DNA of 64,000 bases. Origin: Kalmanozyma brasiliensis GHG001. Lineage: Eukaryota > Basidiomycota > Ustilaginomycetes > Ustilaginales. The position numbers and the translations under genes were made by a program. Below, in pieces: positions 30,986 through 41,126 of the stretch. The notes under the pieces were generated by a model, which worked only from the letters and a program-made list of their open reading frames with translations, had not been told where the DNA came from and ran no database searches. Location of the stretch: NCBI RefSeq assembly GCF_000497045.1, contig NW_015961989.1, forward strand, positions 496,001 to 560,000. Direction: 5' to 3'. The stretch's first letter is position 1. Each line of letters starts with the position of its first letter.

Positions 30986-32263
30986 ATGTGCTTGTGCTCT
31001 AAGATCCGACCTCGTACATCTACATGTTGCTTGTCCAGCGTAATTTGATTTGTGCTTTACAGGCATGACGATTGGCCATTGAGGGCGGTGTGTATCGGAT
31101 CAGGGGGGTCTTTCAGTTCCCATGAGCTGCGTTGAGACTTCGCGAGAGGAGAGCCAGGGAGGCTTTTGAGGTACGACGATCGTGACCAGGCTCGGCTCAC
31201 GCTGCTTCAGTACGAAAGCATACATGGAGCAGCTGCCGGATAGTTCTCCAGTCGTTCACCTCGACGATGAACTCGCGAGATAAGCATGTGTCCGCTCTTT
31301 CCTCAGATTTGTTTGACGGTACGAGCTGCGCGCCTGATCCTCAACACGAGCAGGAGTCTTTGATGTTTGCCTCGTACCAGGTCCGAGCGCCGTGCGGCAT
31401 CAACAGTGTGACATTCTCCTCGAACAAAAATTTTGCTGCCGGCTCGAGGTTGAGGGTTGCTGCGAACAAGAAGCTGTACCAGACCTGGGCGATGGGTCGA
31501 CAGGGTACGAGGCTCTCAATGTCGATCAGCCAGCACCACGCAAGGCTGGTGTCGAGCACGATTTCAAGACGTCCACTCGTGCTGCCACAGTCAGGCTTCA
31601 AAGTTAAGGCCTGGCGTGGCCAGATTCTCTTGCGTTGCAAGGCGAATCGCGCTGCTCCTCAGGCCCAGCACTTCGAGGTGCTCGCTGGCTGCTCTAAGGC
31701 TTCCCAGACAGAGTCCATATCATTGAAGGCCGCTCTTCATTGTGGCAGAAAGAGAGAGCTGCTCGTATCGGTGTGTGGAGACGCTTGCTCCACGGCGATA
31801 GGCGCCACTCCACCTCCACCCTATATTTTTGGCAACAAGCCGCGGAGGCGCCGTGGAGGGTGGCTGAGCCCTGTGGCGTGTCGAGAGGAGTTTCTGCCTG
31901 TGTAGCGGCTCCGCAAGAGCATCGGCAGCACAACACGGGCGATGGCGCGGCAGAGGGGGCCTCCAACCGCACCAGTCAGCAGTCATATTGCTCCACTACT
32001 GTAACTTCCCAAAGGCGGTTGCGCGGCAGCGTCCACTCTGCATTGCCGGGGTTTGGAAGGTGGCCGGCCCGTGCCCCTTGCCCTCGGCGTTAGACGTTCC
32101 TTCCTGAGCACCGGCTAATAGGTATAAGAAGCCCCTCGGTCTCCGTTCCGTCACCTCCTCCATCATATCAAACTCACCGGCGAGAAGGTACAGGAAGCCC
32201 ACCAATCCGCCACGCACCACGTTGACCACACCAACAACAACCCTTCTCACAACATCAACCATC
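30986..32263. other. 1.3-kb intergenic region SCP2 gene / aldo-keto reductase
   Basis: Contains the SCP2 3' UTR and the reductase promoter. A 212-codon ATG ORF (31267-31905) has no recognisable motif and is not called. An imperfect inverted repeat pairs TCCACGGCG (31789-31797) with CGCCGTGGA (31849-31857). A TATA-like GGTATAAG starts at 32121. Confidence 0.5.
32123..32128 (+). promoter_or_regulatory. TATA-like box of the aldo/keto reductase
   Basis: TATAAG lies 141 nt before the ATG at 32264 and is followed by a C-rich leader without ATG. Confidence 0.45.
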
Positions 32264-33286
32264 ATGCCCATCCCTACACGTGAATTCGCCAAGACCGGCG
32301 AGCAGGTCGGCGCCATTGGCTACGGCGCCATGGGTCTCGCCGCCTTCTACGGCGACTCCGCGCCCGATTCCGTGGTCAACGCCATCTTTGACAAGTGTCT
32401 CGCTGACGGCGTCACCCACTGGGACACCGCGGACATGTACTCTCCCATGGGCTCGGGCAAGCTCGGATACAACGAAGAGCAGATCGGTCGCTACTTCGCC
32501 TCGCACCCGGGAGCGAGGGAGAAGGTAACGATCGCCACAAAATTCGTCAATCGCTACGACGCCGACGGCTCGTTCTCCATGGACGGAAGCCCGGAGTGGT
32601 GCCACCAGGCATGCAATGACTCGCTGAAGAGGCTTGGAGTTGATCAGATCGACCTTTTCTACGCCCATCGACCGGATCCCAAGGTGGACGTGACCAAGAC
32701 GGTGGGCGCGATGAAGGAGCTCAAGGAGCAAGGCAAGATCCGCTACATTGGCGTCTCCGAGTACAACCTCGACCAGCTCGAACGGGCCAACAAAGTGGTC
32801 CACATCGATGCGATTCAGATCGAGATCTCTCCCTGGACACCCGAAGCCCTCACCAACGGTATCCTCGCCTGGGCCGAAAAGAACGGTACCGCTCTTGTCG
32901 CCTACTCTCCCCTGGGCCGTGGCTTCCTCACTGGTCAATACAAGACCGTCGACGATCTGCCAGAGAACGATTTCCGTCGTCACAACCCCCGCTTCACTGG
33001 CGACAACTTTGCCAAGAACCTCGAGCTGGTGAACGACATCAAGAAGATTGCGGATAAGAAGAACGCCACCCCCGGCCAAATCGCCCTCGCCTGGCTCCTC
33101 CAGAAGTCGCCCATCATCCTACCAATTCCCGGAACGAAGAAGGAGAAGTACCTCGAGGAGAACAACAAGGCCGCCGAGATCAAGCTGAGCAAGGAGGAGA
33201 TGGACGAGATCGATGGCGTGATCAACAGCTTCAAGGTCAGCGGTACGAGGTACGCGCCCGAGATGATGCAGGTTTGCGCTTTCTAA
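32264..33286 (+). CDS. Aldo/keto reductase
   Basis: Intronless, 340 residues from the ATG at 32264; the frame continues upstream only to a TTG. It is a complete (beta/alpha)8 aldo/keto reductase. The catalytic tetrad is visible: Asp54 and Tyr59 in THWDTADMYS, Lys93 in ATKFVNR, and His135 in LFYAHRPDP. The late VAYSPLGRGFLTGQ and IALAWLLQKSPIILPIPGTK form the NADPH-binding part. It resembles the AKR group that includes fungal pyridoxal reductase-like and YakC-like enzymes, which reduce aldehydes in the cytosol. The real substrate cannot be told from sequence. A TATA-like box at 32123 supports the start. Confidence 0.9.
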   Translation: MPIPTREFAKTGEQVGAIGYGAMGLAAFYGDSAPDSVVNAIFDKCLADGVTHWDTADMYSPMGSGKLGYNEEQIGRYFASHPGAREKVTIATKFVNRYDADGSFSMDGSPEWCHQACNDSLKRLGVDQIDLFYAHRPDPKVDVTKTVGAMKELKEQGKIRYIGVSEYNLDQLERANKVVHIDAIQIEISPWTPEALTNGILAWAEKNGTALVAYSPLGRGFLTGQYKTVDDLPENDFRRHNPRFTGDNFAKNLELVNDIKKIADKKNATPGQIALAWLLQKSPIILPIPGTKKEKYLEENNKAAEIKLSKEEMDEIDGVINSFKVSGTRYAPEMMQVCAF

Positions 33287-33589
33287 GCGGCCGGTCTTTG
33301 GCAGGATTGGATTGTCACATCGTCTGGATGGAAGGTAGCGGACTCGTGGAATCGAATTGTATCGTCAGCAGAGCCTTCGACGAGTGTGACATTGAAAGAC
33401 GCAGTGAGTCTCACGAAGTGGCAGGTGGCCGTTCAAAGCACAAAGCAATGGCGAGTCGACGATGGATGCATGCAATTTCGAGAGAGTGAAAGAACGAAAG
33501 GGACAGATCCTGAGACGAGGCTCATCGAGATCAGTTCAGCACTTGAACATGATCGCTCGATGTCAACCCACCAACCCACGCCCCTGTCT
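33287..33589. other. Convergent 3' region, reductase / RBG1
   Basis: 303 nt between two facing stop codons, so it holds both 3' UTRs. No gene seen. Confidence 0.5.
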
Positions 33590-34696
33590 TTAGCGCTTGA
33601 AGATCGTCACGCAGTCTTCGTCCTCCAACACATGATCCGCGCCGACCCTCTGCCCTCGGGGGTGCTTGGCACTTTTTCCCCATACCATGGCGAACTTGAA
33701 CTGCTTGATAATCTCCTTGTGGATGGCGTTGCAAAAGTCCTCCACCGTAGACCTTCCGGTCTTCAACACCACAGGACTCGAATAGTCGGGCGAAGCCTTT
33801 CTCGGCTTGGTATAGACGCGCACCAAGGACAGTTCCTGCCACATCTTCTCCACCAGCTCGTCGTCGACGTTCCACCAGTGTTGCGATGAAATGGGGACCG
33901 AGTTGGGGATTTTATAGAGCAAGTCGAGCTCTTCGATGGAGATCGAGTCGATCTTGTTGAGAACGTAGATGGCGGGTACGTAGATTCGGTTGCCTTCAAT
34001 AACGTCGATGAGCTCCTCGATATTTGCGTCTTGCCTAAAGCTCACGTCTGCGTTGCTGATCCTGTATTCGCTGAGCACCGCTTTGACTTCGTCGTTGTCG
34101 AGCTTCGTTAGGGGGACGGTGTTGGTGATTGCGATGCCTCCCTTTTCCTTTTTGCGCACAACGATGTTGGGGGGCTTCTTGTTGAGTCGGATACCGAAGC
34201 CTTCGAGTTCGTTTTCGATGATCGCCTTGTCCTTCAGCGGCTTGCCTACGTCGAGGACGATGAAGATGAGATTGCACGTTCGTGCAACGGCAATGACTTG
34301 ACGACCACGACCCTTGCCGTCCTTGGCACCCTCGATGATACCCGGCAGATCGATGATCTGGATCGGCGCACCGTGCACCTTCATCGTACCGGGCACCGAT
34401 GTGAGGGTGGTAAACTCGTACGCTGCCGCTTCGGACGTCGTCCCCGTCAAACCCGACATCAATGTCGATTTGCCCACTGAGGGGAAGCCGACGAACCCAA
34501 CAGATGCCACACCCGTCTTGGCCACATCGAAGCCAATTCCCGGACCACCACCACCGCCTCCAGAGGGAGTGATCAGCTCGCGCTTGAGCTTAGCAAGCTT
34601 GGCTCGCAGCTGTCCCAAGTGATACGATGTCGCCTTGTTCTTCTGCGTCTTGTTCATCTCATCCTCGATCTCCTTGATCTTTTGCACTGTCGTCAT
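33590..34696 (-). CDS. RBG1: Developmentally regulated GTP-binding protein (DRG1/Rbg1)
   Basis: Intronless, 368 residues, standard length. The N-terminal helix-turn-helix region ([20 protein letters not shown]) leads to an Obg-type G domain: P-loop GFPSVGKST (residues 70-78), G2 [10 protein letters not shown]3 [18 protein letters not shown], and G4 NKID in [17 protein letters not shown]. The C-terminal TGS domain ends [20 protein letters not shown]. Rbg1 binds translating ribosomes together with its DFRP partner Tma46 and helps resolve stalled elongation. The poly-Gly run before the P-loop is a family trait. Identification is firm at the DRG1 rather than DRG2 level because of the [10 protein letters not shown] start. 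Confidence 0.95.
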   Translation of the reverse strand: MTTVQKIKEIEDEMNKTQKNKATSYHLGQLRAKLAKLKRELITPSGGGGGGPGIGFDVAKTGVASVGFVGFPSVGKSTLMSGLTGTTSEAAAYEFTTLTSVPGTMKVHGAPIQIIDLPGIIEGAKDGKGRGRQVIAVARTCNLIFIVLDVGKPLKDKAIIENELEGFGIRLNKKPPNIVVRKKEKGGIAITNTVPLTKLDNDEVKAVLSEYRISNADVSFRQDANIEELIDVIEGNRIYVPAIYVLNKIDSISIEELDLLYKIPNSVPISSQHWWNVDDELVEKMWQELSLVRVYTKPRKASPDYSSPVVLKTGRSTVEDFCNAIHKEIIKQFKFAMVWGKSAKHPRGQRVGADHVLEDEDCVTIFKR

Positions 34697-35242
34697 CGTT
34701 GGCCAAGGTTGCTCGGAGTCGAGTCCGGCGCGATAGCAAGGTGCGTGTGTGTGATTGTCGTGTGACTTGCGTCTGGCCTACTTCCAAGAAGTGTTTGTGA
34801 CTTAGATCCGAATCAAATGCCGAGTGGATTGCTGGGTGTGTTGCGGCTCGATAGTGATGATGAGAGAAAGTGATGGCAGATGTCGCTGGACAGAGATGAT
34901 CAGCAGAAAGTACGTCAGAAGGGATGCAGATGCAGAAGCACAAAGCTTCTCAGCAACGAAGAATTTTCGACTGCTTTCCGCACGGCAAATTGAGAGCGCC
35001 GGGGAGCATCGATTTCCTCCAGGCCTTTGGAGCTCGGTCTAACAGCTCACGGTCTGGCGCCTTGATATTCGTGATTGCCTCCTTTGCTCCGCGGCCGTCT
35101 GTCGTGATTTTGTGGAGATTTAGCGCTTTCATGAGCCTGTCGAAGGGTGGGGAGCTGCGCTCTGGCCATCGGCCCCTCTCGACAGTATCCACACGCCACC
35201 ATCACCACTCATCAACGCCTAATCACGCAGCGCTACACAAAG
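34697..35242. other. Divergent promoter RBG1 / MAPR gene
   Basis: 546 nt between divergent start codons, with no ORF worth calling. It carries the two promoters. Confidence 0.5.
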
Positions 35243-35800
35243 ATGGAGCCATCGACCAAGCCTACTCAGTAAGTGTTGGGATGCCTGACGGGTCGTAAGC
35301 AGGACTGGCAAACTGACCGCCTCTTTCTCGTTCGCAGCCCACCCAAGGACGACCCGATCTCCGTCGAGGAGCTCAAGCAGTACGACGGCACCGACGCCTC
35401 CAAGCCCGTCTACGTCGCTGTCAAGGGCACCATCTTCGACGTTTCGCCCAAGCGCGAGATGTACGGTACGTTTCTCACCACCTTGATCAACCCTAGTCTG
35501 GGACGAACTCGCTGACCTTTGGACTTTCGTGCAGAACCGGGCAAGGGCTACCACATCTTTGCCGGCAAGGACGGCTCGCGCGGACTCGGCATGTCGTCGC
35601 TCAAGCCCGAGGACGCTGTTCCGGACTACAGCACTCTTGATGATAAGCAGCTCAAGGTGCTGGATGACTGGGTATGTCGGTTGGTCCCAAAATTTGCCCT
35701 CTCTATCAAACACTCTACTGACCATTCCGTACACTTGCGCAACAAACAGCACTCGTACTACACAAAGCGCTACAACATCGTCGGCAAGGTGGCTCAGTAG
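35243..35800 (+). CDS. Small cytochrome b5-like haem protein (MAPR/Dap1 family)
   Basis: Four exons: 35243-35268, 35338-35465, 35535-35671 and 35750-35800, introns of 69, 69 and 78 nt, all GT-AG. The spliced ORF encodes 113 residues. The whole protein is one cytochrome b5-like domain of the membrane-associated progesterone receptor type: ISVEELKQYDGTDASKPVYV, AVKGTIFDVSPKREMYEPGK, YHIFAGKDGSRGLGMSSLKP, and YYTKRYNIVGKV. MAPR proteins bind haem through a Tyr and support sterol-synthesis P450s. Unlike Dap1 of yeasts this form has no N-terminal TM segment; the N-terminus is only MEPSTKPTHPPKDDP. The splice model rests on consistent frame and domain continuity. It ends 67 nt from the convergent PDX3 gene. 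Confidence 0.88.
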
Positions 35801-35867
35801 GACACTCCAATACATCACATTGTATCACTATGCTTTGGGTCTACGATTGTATTGCTCATGAGAGAGA

Positions 35868-36725
35868 TCAGGGAGCAAGTCTGTCGATGGTCCACGTATC
35901 CTCGCTTGCGCTCTTTCCACTGTCCAGACTCCTCGTATACCTGAATCGATCGTGCAGCCTGTTCGGCCTTCCGCACCAGAACTCCACTTCGTCTGGAACG
36001 ATCCTGTATCCACCCCAGAACTCCGGTAGTGGCACGTCTATCTTCTCGTCGCCCTCCCACTTCTTGCCTTCGTCCAACCCTGCTGCACCGGGGACGCCAA
36101 ACCTGTCCTCCACGTCGTGCACCTTCTTCTCCAACGTCTGGCGATCGGGGATCGTGGTGGACTGAGGACTTGCCCAAGCGCCAATTCGACTGCCCAATGG
36201 ACGGGAGTCATGATACGCCTTACTCTCTTCTTTGCTCAACTTCTCCACTTTTCCGCAGACCCGCACCGATCGAGACAGCTCCTTCCAGTAGAACGCCAAC
36301 GATGCATACGGATGACCCTCCAGCTCCCGTCCCTTTCTTGAGGAGTAATTCGAGAAGAACAAAAACCCTCGCTCGTCCACCTGCTTCAGCAGCACGACGC
36401 GGGAACTGGGTCGTGCGATACCGTTGGCGAGAGAGACCGTGGAGATCGTCATCGCCTCAGGCTCCGGCACCCCGTGCTCGTTGGCGTGTTTGAACCACGT
36501 ATTGAACTGCACGATGGGGGAGGCGGAGAGGTCGGACCGTTCGAGACCGGTGGTGCGATACTGGTTGTGCGATGTGATCGCTGTTTTGTGCGGTGTTGCG
36601 TCCATCGTGCGCGATGTAGTGGTGAAGGTCGAAGTGGTGGGAAGAATCGTGCGGTTTGGGAGGAGCGACGTGAGCGAAAGAAGTTGGTTGCGGGGCTTGA
36701 CGGCTCTTCTTGCTGTCGAGAGCAT
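35868..36725 (-). CDS. PDX3: Pyridoxamine 5'-phosphate oxidase
   Basis: Intronless, 285 residues from the ATG at 36723-36725. The FMN-dependent enzyme converts pyridoxamine or pyridoxine phosphate to pyridoxal phosphate, the last step of vitamin B6 salvage. Family blocks: FNTWFKHANEHGVPEPEAMT, SSRVVLLKQVDERGFLFFSN, YSSRKGRELEGHPYASLAFY, RQVRIxG-like RSVRVCGKVEKLSKEE, SRIGAWASPQS, and the C-terminal FWGGYRIVPDEVEFWCGRPN followed by RLHDRFRYTR. The first ~40 residues (MLSTARRAVKPRNQLLSLTS...) are basic and lack acids, like a mitochondrial presequence, and a second Met (MDATPHKT, 36605) precedes the enzyme proper. Either start could be used. Confidence 0.93.
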   Translation of the reverse strand: MLSTARRAVKPRNQLLSLTSLLPNRTILPTTSTFTTTSRTMDATPHKTAITSHNQYRTTGLERSDLSASPIVQFNTWFKHANEHGVPEPEAMTISTVSLANGIARPSSRVVLLKQVDERGFLFFSNYSSRKGRELEGHPYASLAFYWKELSRSVRVCGKVEKLSKEESKAYHDSRPLGSRIGAWASPQSTTIPDRQTLEKKVHDVEDRFGVPGAAGLDEGKKWEGDEKIDVPLPEFWGGYRIVPDEVEFWCGRPNRLHDRFRYTRSLDSGKSASEDTWTIDRLAP

Positions 36726-37147
36726 GAACGCTTGCCTCTCAAAAATGGTGGAAAGATCAGTGGAAAGTTGATGGTGGGTCGTCAACAGTGGAAAGATGTC
36801 TTACCCAATCTCGACCAGGTGACTCCAAAAGGTGCTCGTGCGCCGAAATTGTCCAGACAACCTTAATTTCAGCTTTGATTTCCTCCACCTCCTCGCTGCT
36901 CGGTGTGACTGTGCAGATTTCAATGTCAATACGATGTCCAGCAGCTCAAGACAAGGTGGCGGTGCCTTAACGATCACGGACAGTGACTTCCGTATGGATA
37001 GATGCTTGATGCAAAATTGGTTTGAACAGTACAAATGAAGCGAACAGCCGTGACAGAGTTGTGCGGAACGAGGTGAGAAGGGCGATGCAAAGAGCCTCAG
37101 GAACTGACTGGATCATTTGCAGCGATGTTTGCCAATACGACGACGCA
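36726..37147. other. Intergenic: PDX3 promoter, four-TM gene 3' flank
   Basis: 422 nt between two minus-strand genes; presumably the PDX3 promoter. No separate gene seen. Confidence 0.45.
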
Positions 37148-38269
37148 TCAGATCCTCGGCGTGTCATCGTCGTGCGAGTCGCGGGCAAAGCTCCTTCTCT
37201 TGGCGTCCGGGTCATCATCGAGCCTAATGGTCACCTGCGAGTCTTTCGCCGCATCGTTCTGCCTCAGGTCGCGGTCTCTGCTCGTACTTGGCCGACCCTG
37301 CGCTCCGCTGTAACCGTAGGTCGGGCTGGTTACTGGACTTTTGCGGTCGTCGTCAAAGTCGCCCTGCATGTCGCCGCGCGAGTAGCCTGGCAGATCGCGA
37401 TTCTCAGGCGGGGGACCGGCGGGAGCGCTGTAGGGACCAGCACCGTACGGCGCCGGAGGGTAGGTGTATGCTTGCGACTGCGACTGCGGATCGTACGGCG
37501 CCGAGTTGTACTGGTTCCCATACTGTGCGCTGGGCGGCTGCTGATTGTTGCGTCGCTGCCACCAGCCAAAGTTGGACTCGCGCACCCGGACCGAGTTGGG
37601 ATCGCGCAACTGACGAACAAAGGCGAAGCTGAACATGACGAATGGAATACCGAGCACGATGGTGACGACGAGCCAGACGATCTCCCACGTCGAGTCGTAC
37701 TTCCACGAGCTGTTGCAGTAATTGGTGGCGTCCGCAGCCGACATGACAGTGTTGCTGGATCCGCTGCCGAAGCCGAACCAGCCGAAGCCGGAGGAGGGAG
37801 CGACAGCGCCCGTGTTGCGCGTGATGCAGTCGCTGATGATGCGCGTCTTGAACATGTAGTGGCCGGCGATGTTGATCACCTCGCATGCAATCACCAAGAC
37901 GAAGCCTGGCACGGTGAGCTTGGAGTAGAGAGTGGCGAGACTGAGGTTGGTCTTGAGCGCACCGACAAAGCCGATGACCTCTACAACAGCAACGGCCATG
38001 AGCAGCGCGCCGGTGAGAATGTCAAAGATCTTCATGGTGGCATTGTTGCCAGAGCTGCCGACATCCTTGAAGTTGGAGATGGAGACGAGAAGCAGGTAGA
38101 GGAAGGTGCAGAACGTCGTGACGAGCAGCACGGGACGCAGCGAGTACGGGTAGACCTTGCCGATGACATTAGCGTAGGCAGGAGGCGGACCGGACGGCGG
38201 AGGAGCTCTCCTTTGTGTGTAGGTTGGCAGGTAGTTGAGCTCCGGCACCTGCTCGTCTCGGGACGGCAT
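37148..38269 (-). CDS. Four-TM protein with Pro/Tyr-rich cytosolic tail
   Basis: Intronless, 373 residues. Hydrophobic segments lie at ~45-65 (PVLLVTTFCTFLYLLLVSI), ~82-105 (IFDILTGALLMAVAVVEVIG), ~118-138 (LTVPGFVLVIACEVINIAGH) and ~200-225 (IVWLVVTIVLGIPFVMFSFA). The loop between TM3 and TM4 has two Cys residues and potential N-glycosylation at an NSS. The last ~140 residues are rich in Gln, Tyr, Pro, Ser and charged residues and are probably cytosolic. I recognise no named family. A long open frame on the opposite strand of the same segment is a codon-bias shadow. Confidence 0.78.
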   Translation of the reverse strand: MPSRDEQVPELNYLPTYTQRRAPPPSGPPPAYANVIGKVYPYSLRPVLLVTTFCTFLYLLLVSISNFKDVGSSGNNATMKIFDILTGALLMAVAVVEVIGFVGALKTNLSLATLYSKLTVPGFVLVIACEVINIAGHYMFKTRIISDCITRNTGAVAPSSGFGWFGFGSGSSNTVMSAADATNYCNSSWKYDSTWEIVWLVVTIVLGIPFVMFSFAFVRQLRDPNSVRVRESNFGWWQRRNNQQPPSAQYGNQYNSAPYDPQSQSQAYTYPPAPYGAGPYSAPAGPPPENRDLPGYSRGDMQGDFDDDRKSPVTSPTYGYSGAQGRPSTSRDRDLRQNDAAKDSQVTIRLDDDPDAKRRSFARDSHDDDTPRI

Positions 38270-39172
38270 CTTGACAGGAGTTCGGATGCCAGTAGGCAGG
38301 GATCTTCTAGGTTGGCAAGAAGGCCAGCGTCTCGAAAGGGTCGTCCTTGGCTGCTAGTTGAGCTCGGCGGTGCGGTTTGAAGGCGGGCACCGTTACTGTG
38401 AATGATGGAAAGGATGGTTAAGGTGGCGCGAAAGAAGATGACGAGCAGTGTGATAGATGGACCTCGAGAAGGTTCTAAGACGGGTCCACTGTCGAAAGAT
38501 TGTCACTGTGCAGCATGGGCTGTGCACTTTTCCTTGCTGAGCCTGCCGGTCTGAGGGTGAGTGGCTGCCGCCTTCCCGTGTCTTGGCTCTGCCGTGTGAC
38601 GCTGCGCCGTCTGTTCGGCTATGAAATTTCCTTCCGATGTTAGAGTTGTGAAAGCAGCCTTCTCAATCAAATCTCTGCTAAGTCTAACAACTTGCAGCTG
38701 TGCAAAAAATCTGAGATAGGCATTGCCGCGCTTAGCGCTATCCGCAGCATAGCGACTGACTGAACAATTGTGCTTGCAGGCCGCGGCATGGCGCTCTGGT
38801 GTGAACGGCAAGAGACCCTTGATTCTTGCGGTTGCCAAACGAGGTGTTGGCTGCGCAGATAGCGGCCTAGACGAGCTCACCTGCACGGTCTTGCTTCGCG
38901 CTTCGATTGTGTGGAACGTCGGGGTCCTCTGATGAGCAGATGGAGCTTCGAACGCACATGGAACGCACACGAAGAAAGCCCTTTGGCGCCAACGGCGCTT
39001 AGTTATGCACCACCTCCCTCGACCCACATTGCCCACCGAGTTAGGCGACCGTCCTCGCCTTGCCGGCCTCATGGCGAATGGACTGCCGCCCATATAAGGG
39101 CATGGGAAGCGCTTGAGCTTCGCACTCGCTGTCCTCCTCTCTTGGCCCACGTCGTCCCTTCCCACCTCAGGT
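38270..39172. other. Divergent promoter four-TM gene / amidohydrolase
   Basis: About 0.9 kb between divergent start codons. A good TATA box (39093-39097) lies 76 nt before the amidohydrolase ATG. A minus-strand ORF spanning 38503-39249 overlaps that promoter and start and has no recognisable features. Confidence 0.5.
39093..39098 (+). promoter_or_regulatory. TATA box of the amidohydrolase gene
   Basis: TATAAG within CATATAAGGG, 75 nt upstream of the ATG at 39173. Spacing fits a core promoter with a short leader. Confidence 0.55.
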
Positions 39173-40948
39173 ATGACGGTACAGCTCTTCAAGAACGCGC
39201 TCTTCTTCACGGCGCAAGCCGAGGAGCTTGACGCTGCATCCTTGCTCAAGCAAGACTACTCGGACCATTCCGCTATCGCCAACAGGTTCGCAGAATGCAT
39301 CGTAGCGCAGGACGGCAAGCTCGCGTACGTAGGCGACGTCGCCGGCATCCCTGCAGAGCTCAAGTCGAAAGCAAAGCAGGTCGATCTCGGCGGCGGCAAG
39401 CTCGTCGTTCCTGGCTTCATCGATGCACACACGCATCTGCTCAACTTCGGTCAGTCCCTCGACAAGGTCGACGTCGGCAAGTGCAAGAACCTCGAGCAGA
39501 TTCAGGCAAAGATCAAGGAGGCGGCAGAGGCCAAGCCGGATGCACCTAGGATCTTGGCAGCGGTGTGGATGCAGAACAGCACCGACGGCAAAGCGCTCGC
39601 TTCGTGGATCGACGAGGTGGTACCAGACCGACCGGTGTACATCGAGTCGTTCGACTTGCACTCGCACTGGTGCAACACCAAGGCGCTCGAAGAGCTAGGC
39701 ATCACCGACGATACGCCGAACCCGGAAGGTGGAGAGATTGTGCGCGATCCCGCGACCGGCAAGGCTTCGGGTCTGTTGCTGGAGATGGCCAACATTCTCT
39801 ACGTCTGGCCGAAGCTGGCCAACCTAGCAACAAAAGAGGAGCAGGAAGCCGCCTTCATGCGGGCTTCTGAGTCGTACCACGAAAGCGGCTTCACCGGCGG
39901 AATCGATATGGCGCTCGACCCGCTCTCGCTCGACTGCATCCTGCGTATCAAGGCCAAGATGAAGGGCAAGCTGCCCATCCGAGTCGCGGCGCACTGGCTC
40001 GTCCGACCCGAGACCGAGCTCGATGCATGCATCGAGCAGGTCAAACACGCCCACGAGCTGAGCCAGAAGCACAAGGACGAATGGTTCCGCATCGTCGGCA
40101 TCAAGCTCGTGTGCGACGGCGTCATCGACAGCTGCACCGCCGCGCTCAAGGAGCCCTACTACAACAAGACCAACGCCGACGTCATGTGGCCCCTGCCTCT
40201 GCTCTCCTCGGTCGTACAGTATGCCGACTCGGTCGACCTGCAAGTGGCCATCCACGCGATTGGAGACATGGCGGTCCACACGGCTGTCGAGGCCATCGCC
40301 ACGCTCGGCGAGAAGCTGGCTGCGAAAGGTCTTTCGATCCGCGACCGTCGCCACCGCATTGAGCACCTTGAGCTTACCGACCCCAAAGACGTCGAGAAGC
40401 TCGGCAGGCTCGGCATCACCGCTAGCATCCAGGGCGTCCACTGCGATCCCAGCATCATGGAAGGGTGGTGCAAGATGCTCGGCGACAACTACAACGAAGG
40501 GCGGTGCTCGAGAGCTTTTGCGTTCCGCGAATTTGTCGAGGCAGGGGCACCCATCGCGCTCGGCTCGGATGCGCCCACCGCTCACCACTGGATTCTGCCC
40601 AACCTGTACACTGCCGTCACAAGACGATCGGGGAGAGAGCCGGAGCTCGAGGGAAGGACAACGCCGCAGTTTGCGCTGCCGCTAGCGATGGCCGTAGCAG
40701 CAGCGACGTATGGGGCCGCGCACAGCTGCAAGGCCGAGGGCTGGTCAGGCACGCTCGAGACGGGCAAGAGCGCTGACTTTGTGGTGCTCGACACTGACCT
40801 CTTCAAGGAGCACGGGGAGGGAGACAAGGAACAGACGATCCTCAAGACCAAGATCCTGCAAACCTGGCTACAGGGAGAGAAGGTATACCAGAGGCCAGCG
40901 GAGGGCGTCAAGAAGGCGAAGAGTGGGGCGAGTTGCACGCTGCTCTGA
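39173..40948 (+). CDS. Amidohydrolase family 3 (YtcJ-like) metal-dependent hydrolase
   Basis: Intronless, 591 residues from the ATG at 39173; the frame extends upstream only to a TTG. Features of the amidohydrolase-3 family: a beta-sandwich start (FKNALFFTAQAEEL), the metal motif HxH in VPGFIDAHTHLLNFG (His86, His88), SFDLHSHWCNTKALEELGI, the central VAIHAIGDMAVHTAVEAI, HRIEHLELTDPKDVEKLGRL, and the late metal Asp in IALGSDAPTAHHWI. The end WSGTLETGKSADFVVLDTDL returns to the sandwich. These enzymes hydrolyse C-N bonds, usually with zinc; substrate unknown. No signal peptide is visible. The protein ends Ser-Cys-Thr-Leu-Leu, which fits a CaaL geranylgeranylation box, unusual for the family. 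Confidence 0.88.
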   Translation: MTVQLFKNALFFTAQAEELDAASLLKQDYSDHSAIANRFAECIVAQDGKLAYVGDVAGIPAELKSKAKQVDLGGGKLVVPGFIDAHTHLLNFGQSLDKVDVGKCKNLEQIQAKIKEAAEAKPDAPRILAAVWMQNSTDGKALASWIDEVVPDRPVYIESFDLHSHWCNTKALEELGITDDTPNPEGGEIVRDPATGKASGLLLEMANILYVWPKLANLATKEEQEAAFMRASESYHESGFTGGIDMALDPLSLDCILRIKAKMKGKLPIRVAAHWLVRPETELDACIEQVKHAHELSQKHKDEWFRIVGIKLVCDGVIDSCTAALKEPYYNKTNADVMWPLPLLSSVVQYADSVDLQVAIHAIGDMAVHTAVEAIATLGEKLAAKGLSIRDRRHRIEHLELTDPKDVEKLGRLGITASIQGVHCDPSIMEGWCKMLGDNYNEGRCSRAFAFREFVEAGAPIALGSDAPTAHHWILPNLYTAVTRRSGREPELEGRTTPQFALPLAMAVAAATYGAAHSCKAEGWSGTLETGKSADFVVLDTDLFKEHGEGDKEQTILKTKILQTWLQGEKVYQRPAEGVKKAKSGASCTLL

Positions 40949-41126
40949 ACGCTCAGTTTCGGGAATACATTGCATTGACTGACATTGTAGATCGTGTGAG
41001 CGTGACCGTGTGACAAGTTTCGGATTTATTGAGAGGTGATGAACCCGGAGAGGGACCCGTCGATCCCTCGAGCATGGCTCACGTGAACCAGGACCGCCAG
41101 CGGCCCGCAGCGAGATGAAGTTTCTC

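Noticed and set aside
31789..31857. Inverted repeat TCCACGGCG / CGCCGTGGA as a mobile-element end
   Set aside because: Only 9 bp with a 51-nt gap, no target duplication and no transposase nearby.
31267..31905. 212-codon ATG ORF between the SCP2 and reductase genes
   Set aside because: No recognisable motif, no codon pattern like neighbours, competing frames on the other strand. Left uncalled; transcript data could revive it.
38503..39249. 248-codon minus-strand ORF
   Set aside because: Runs through the amidohydrolase promoter, TATA box and start codon; no domain visible.
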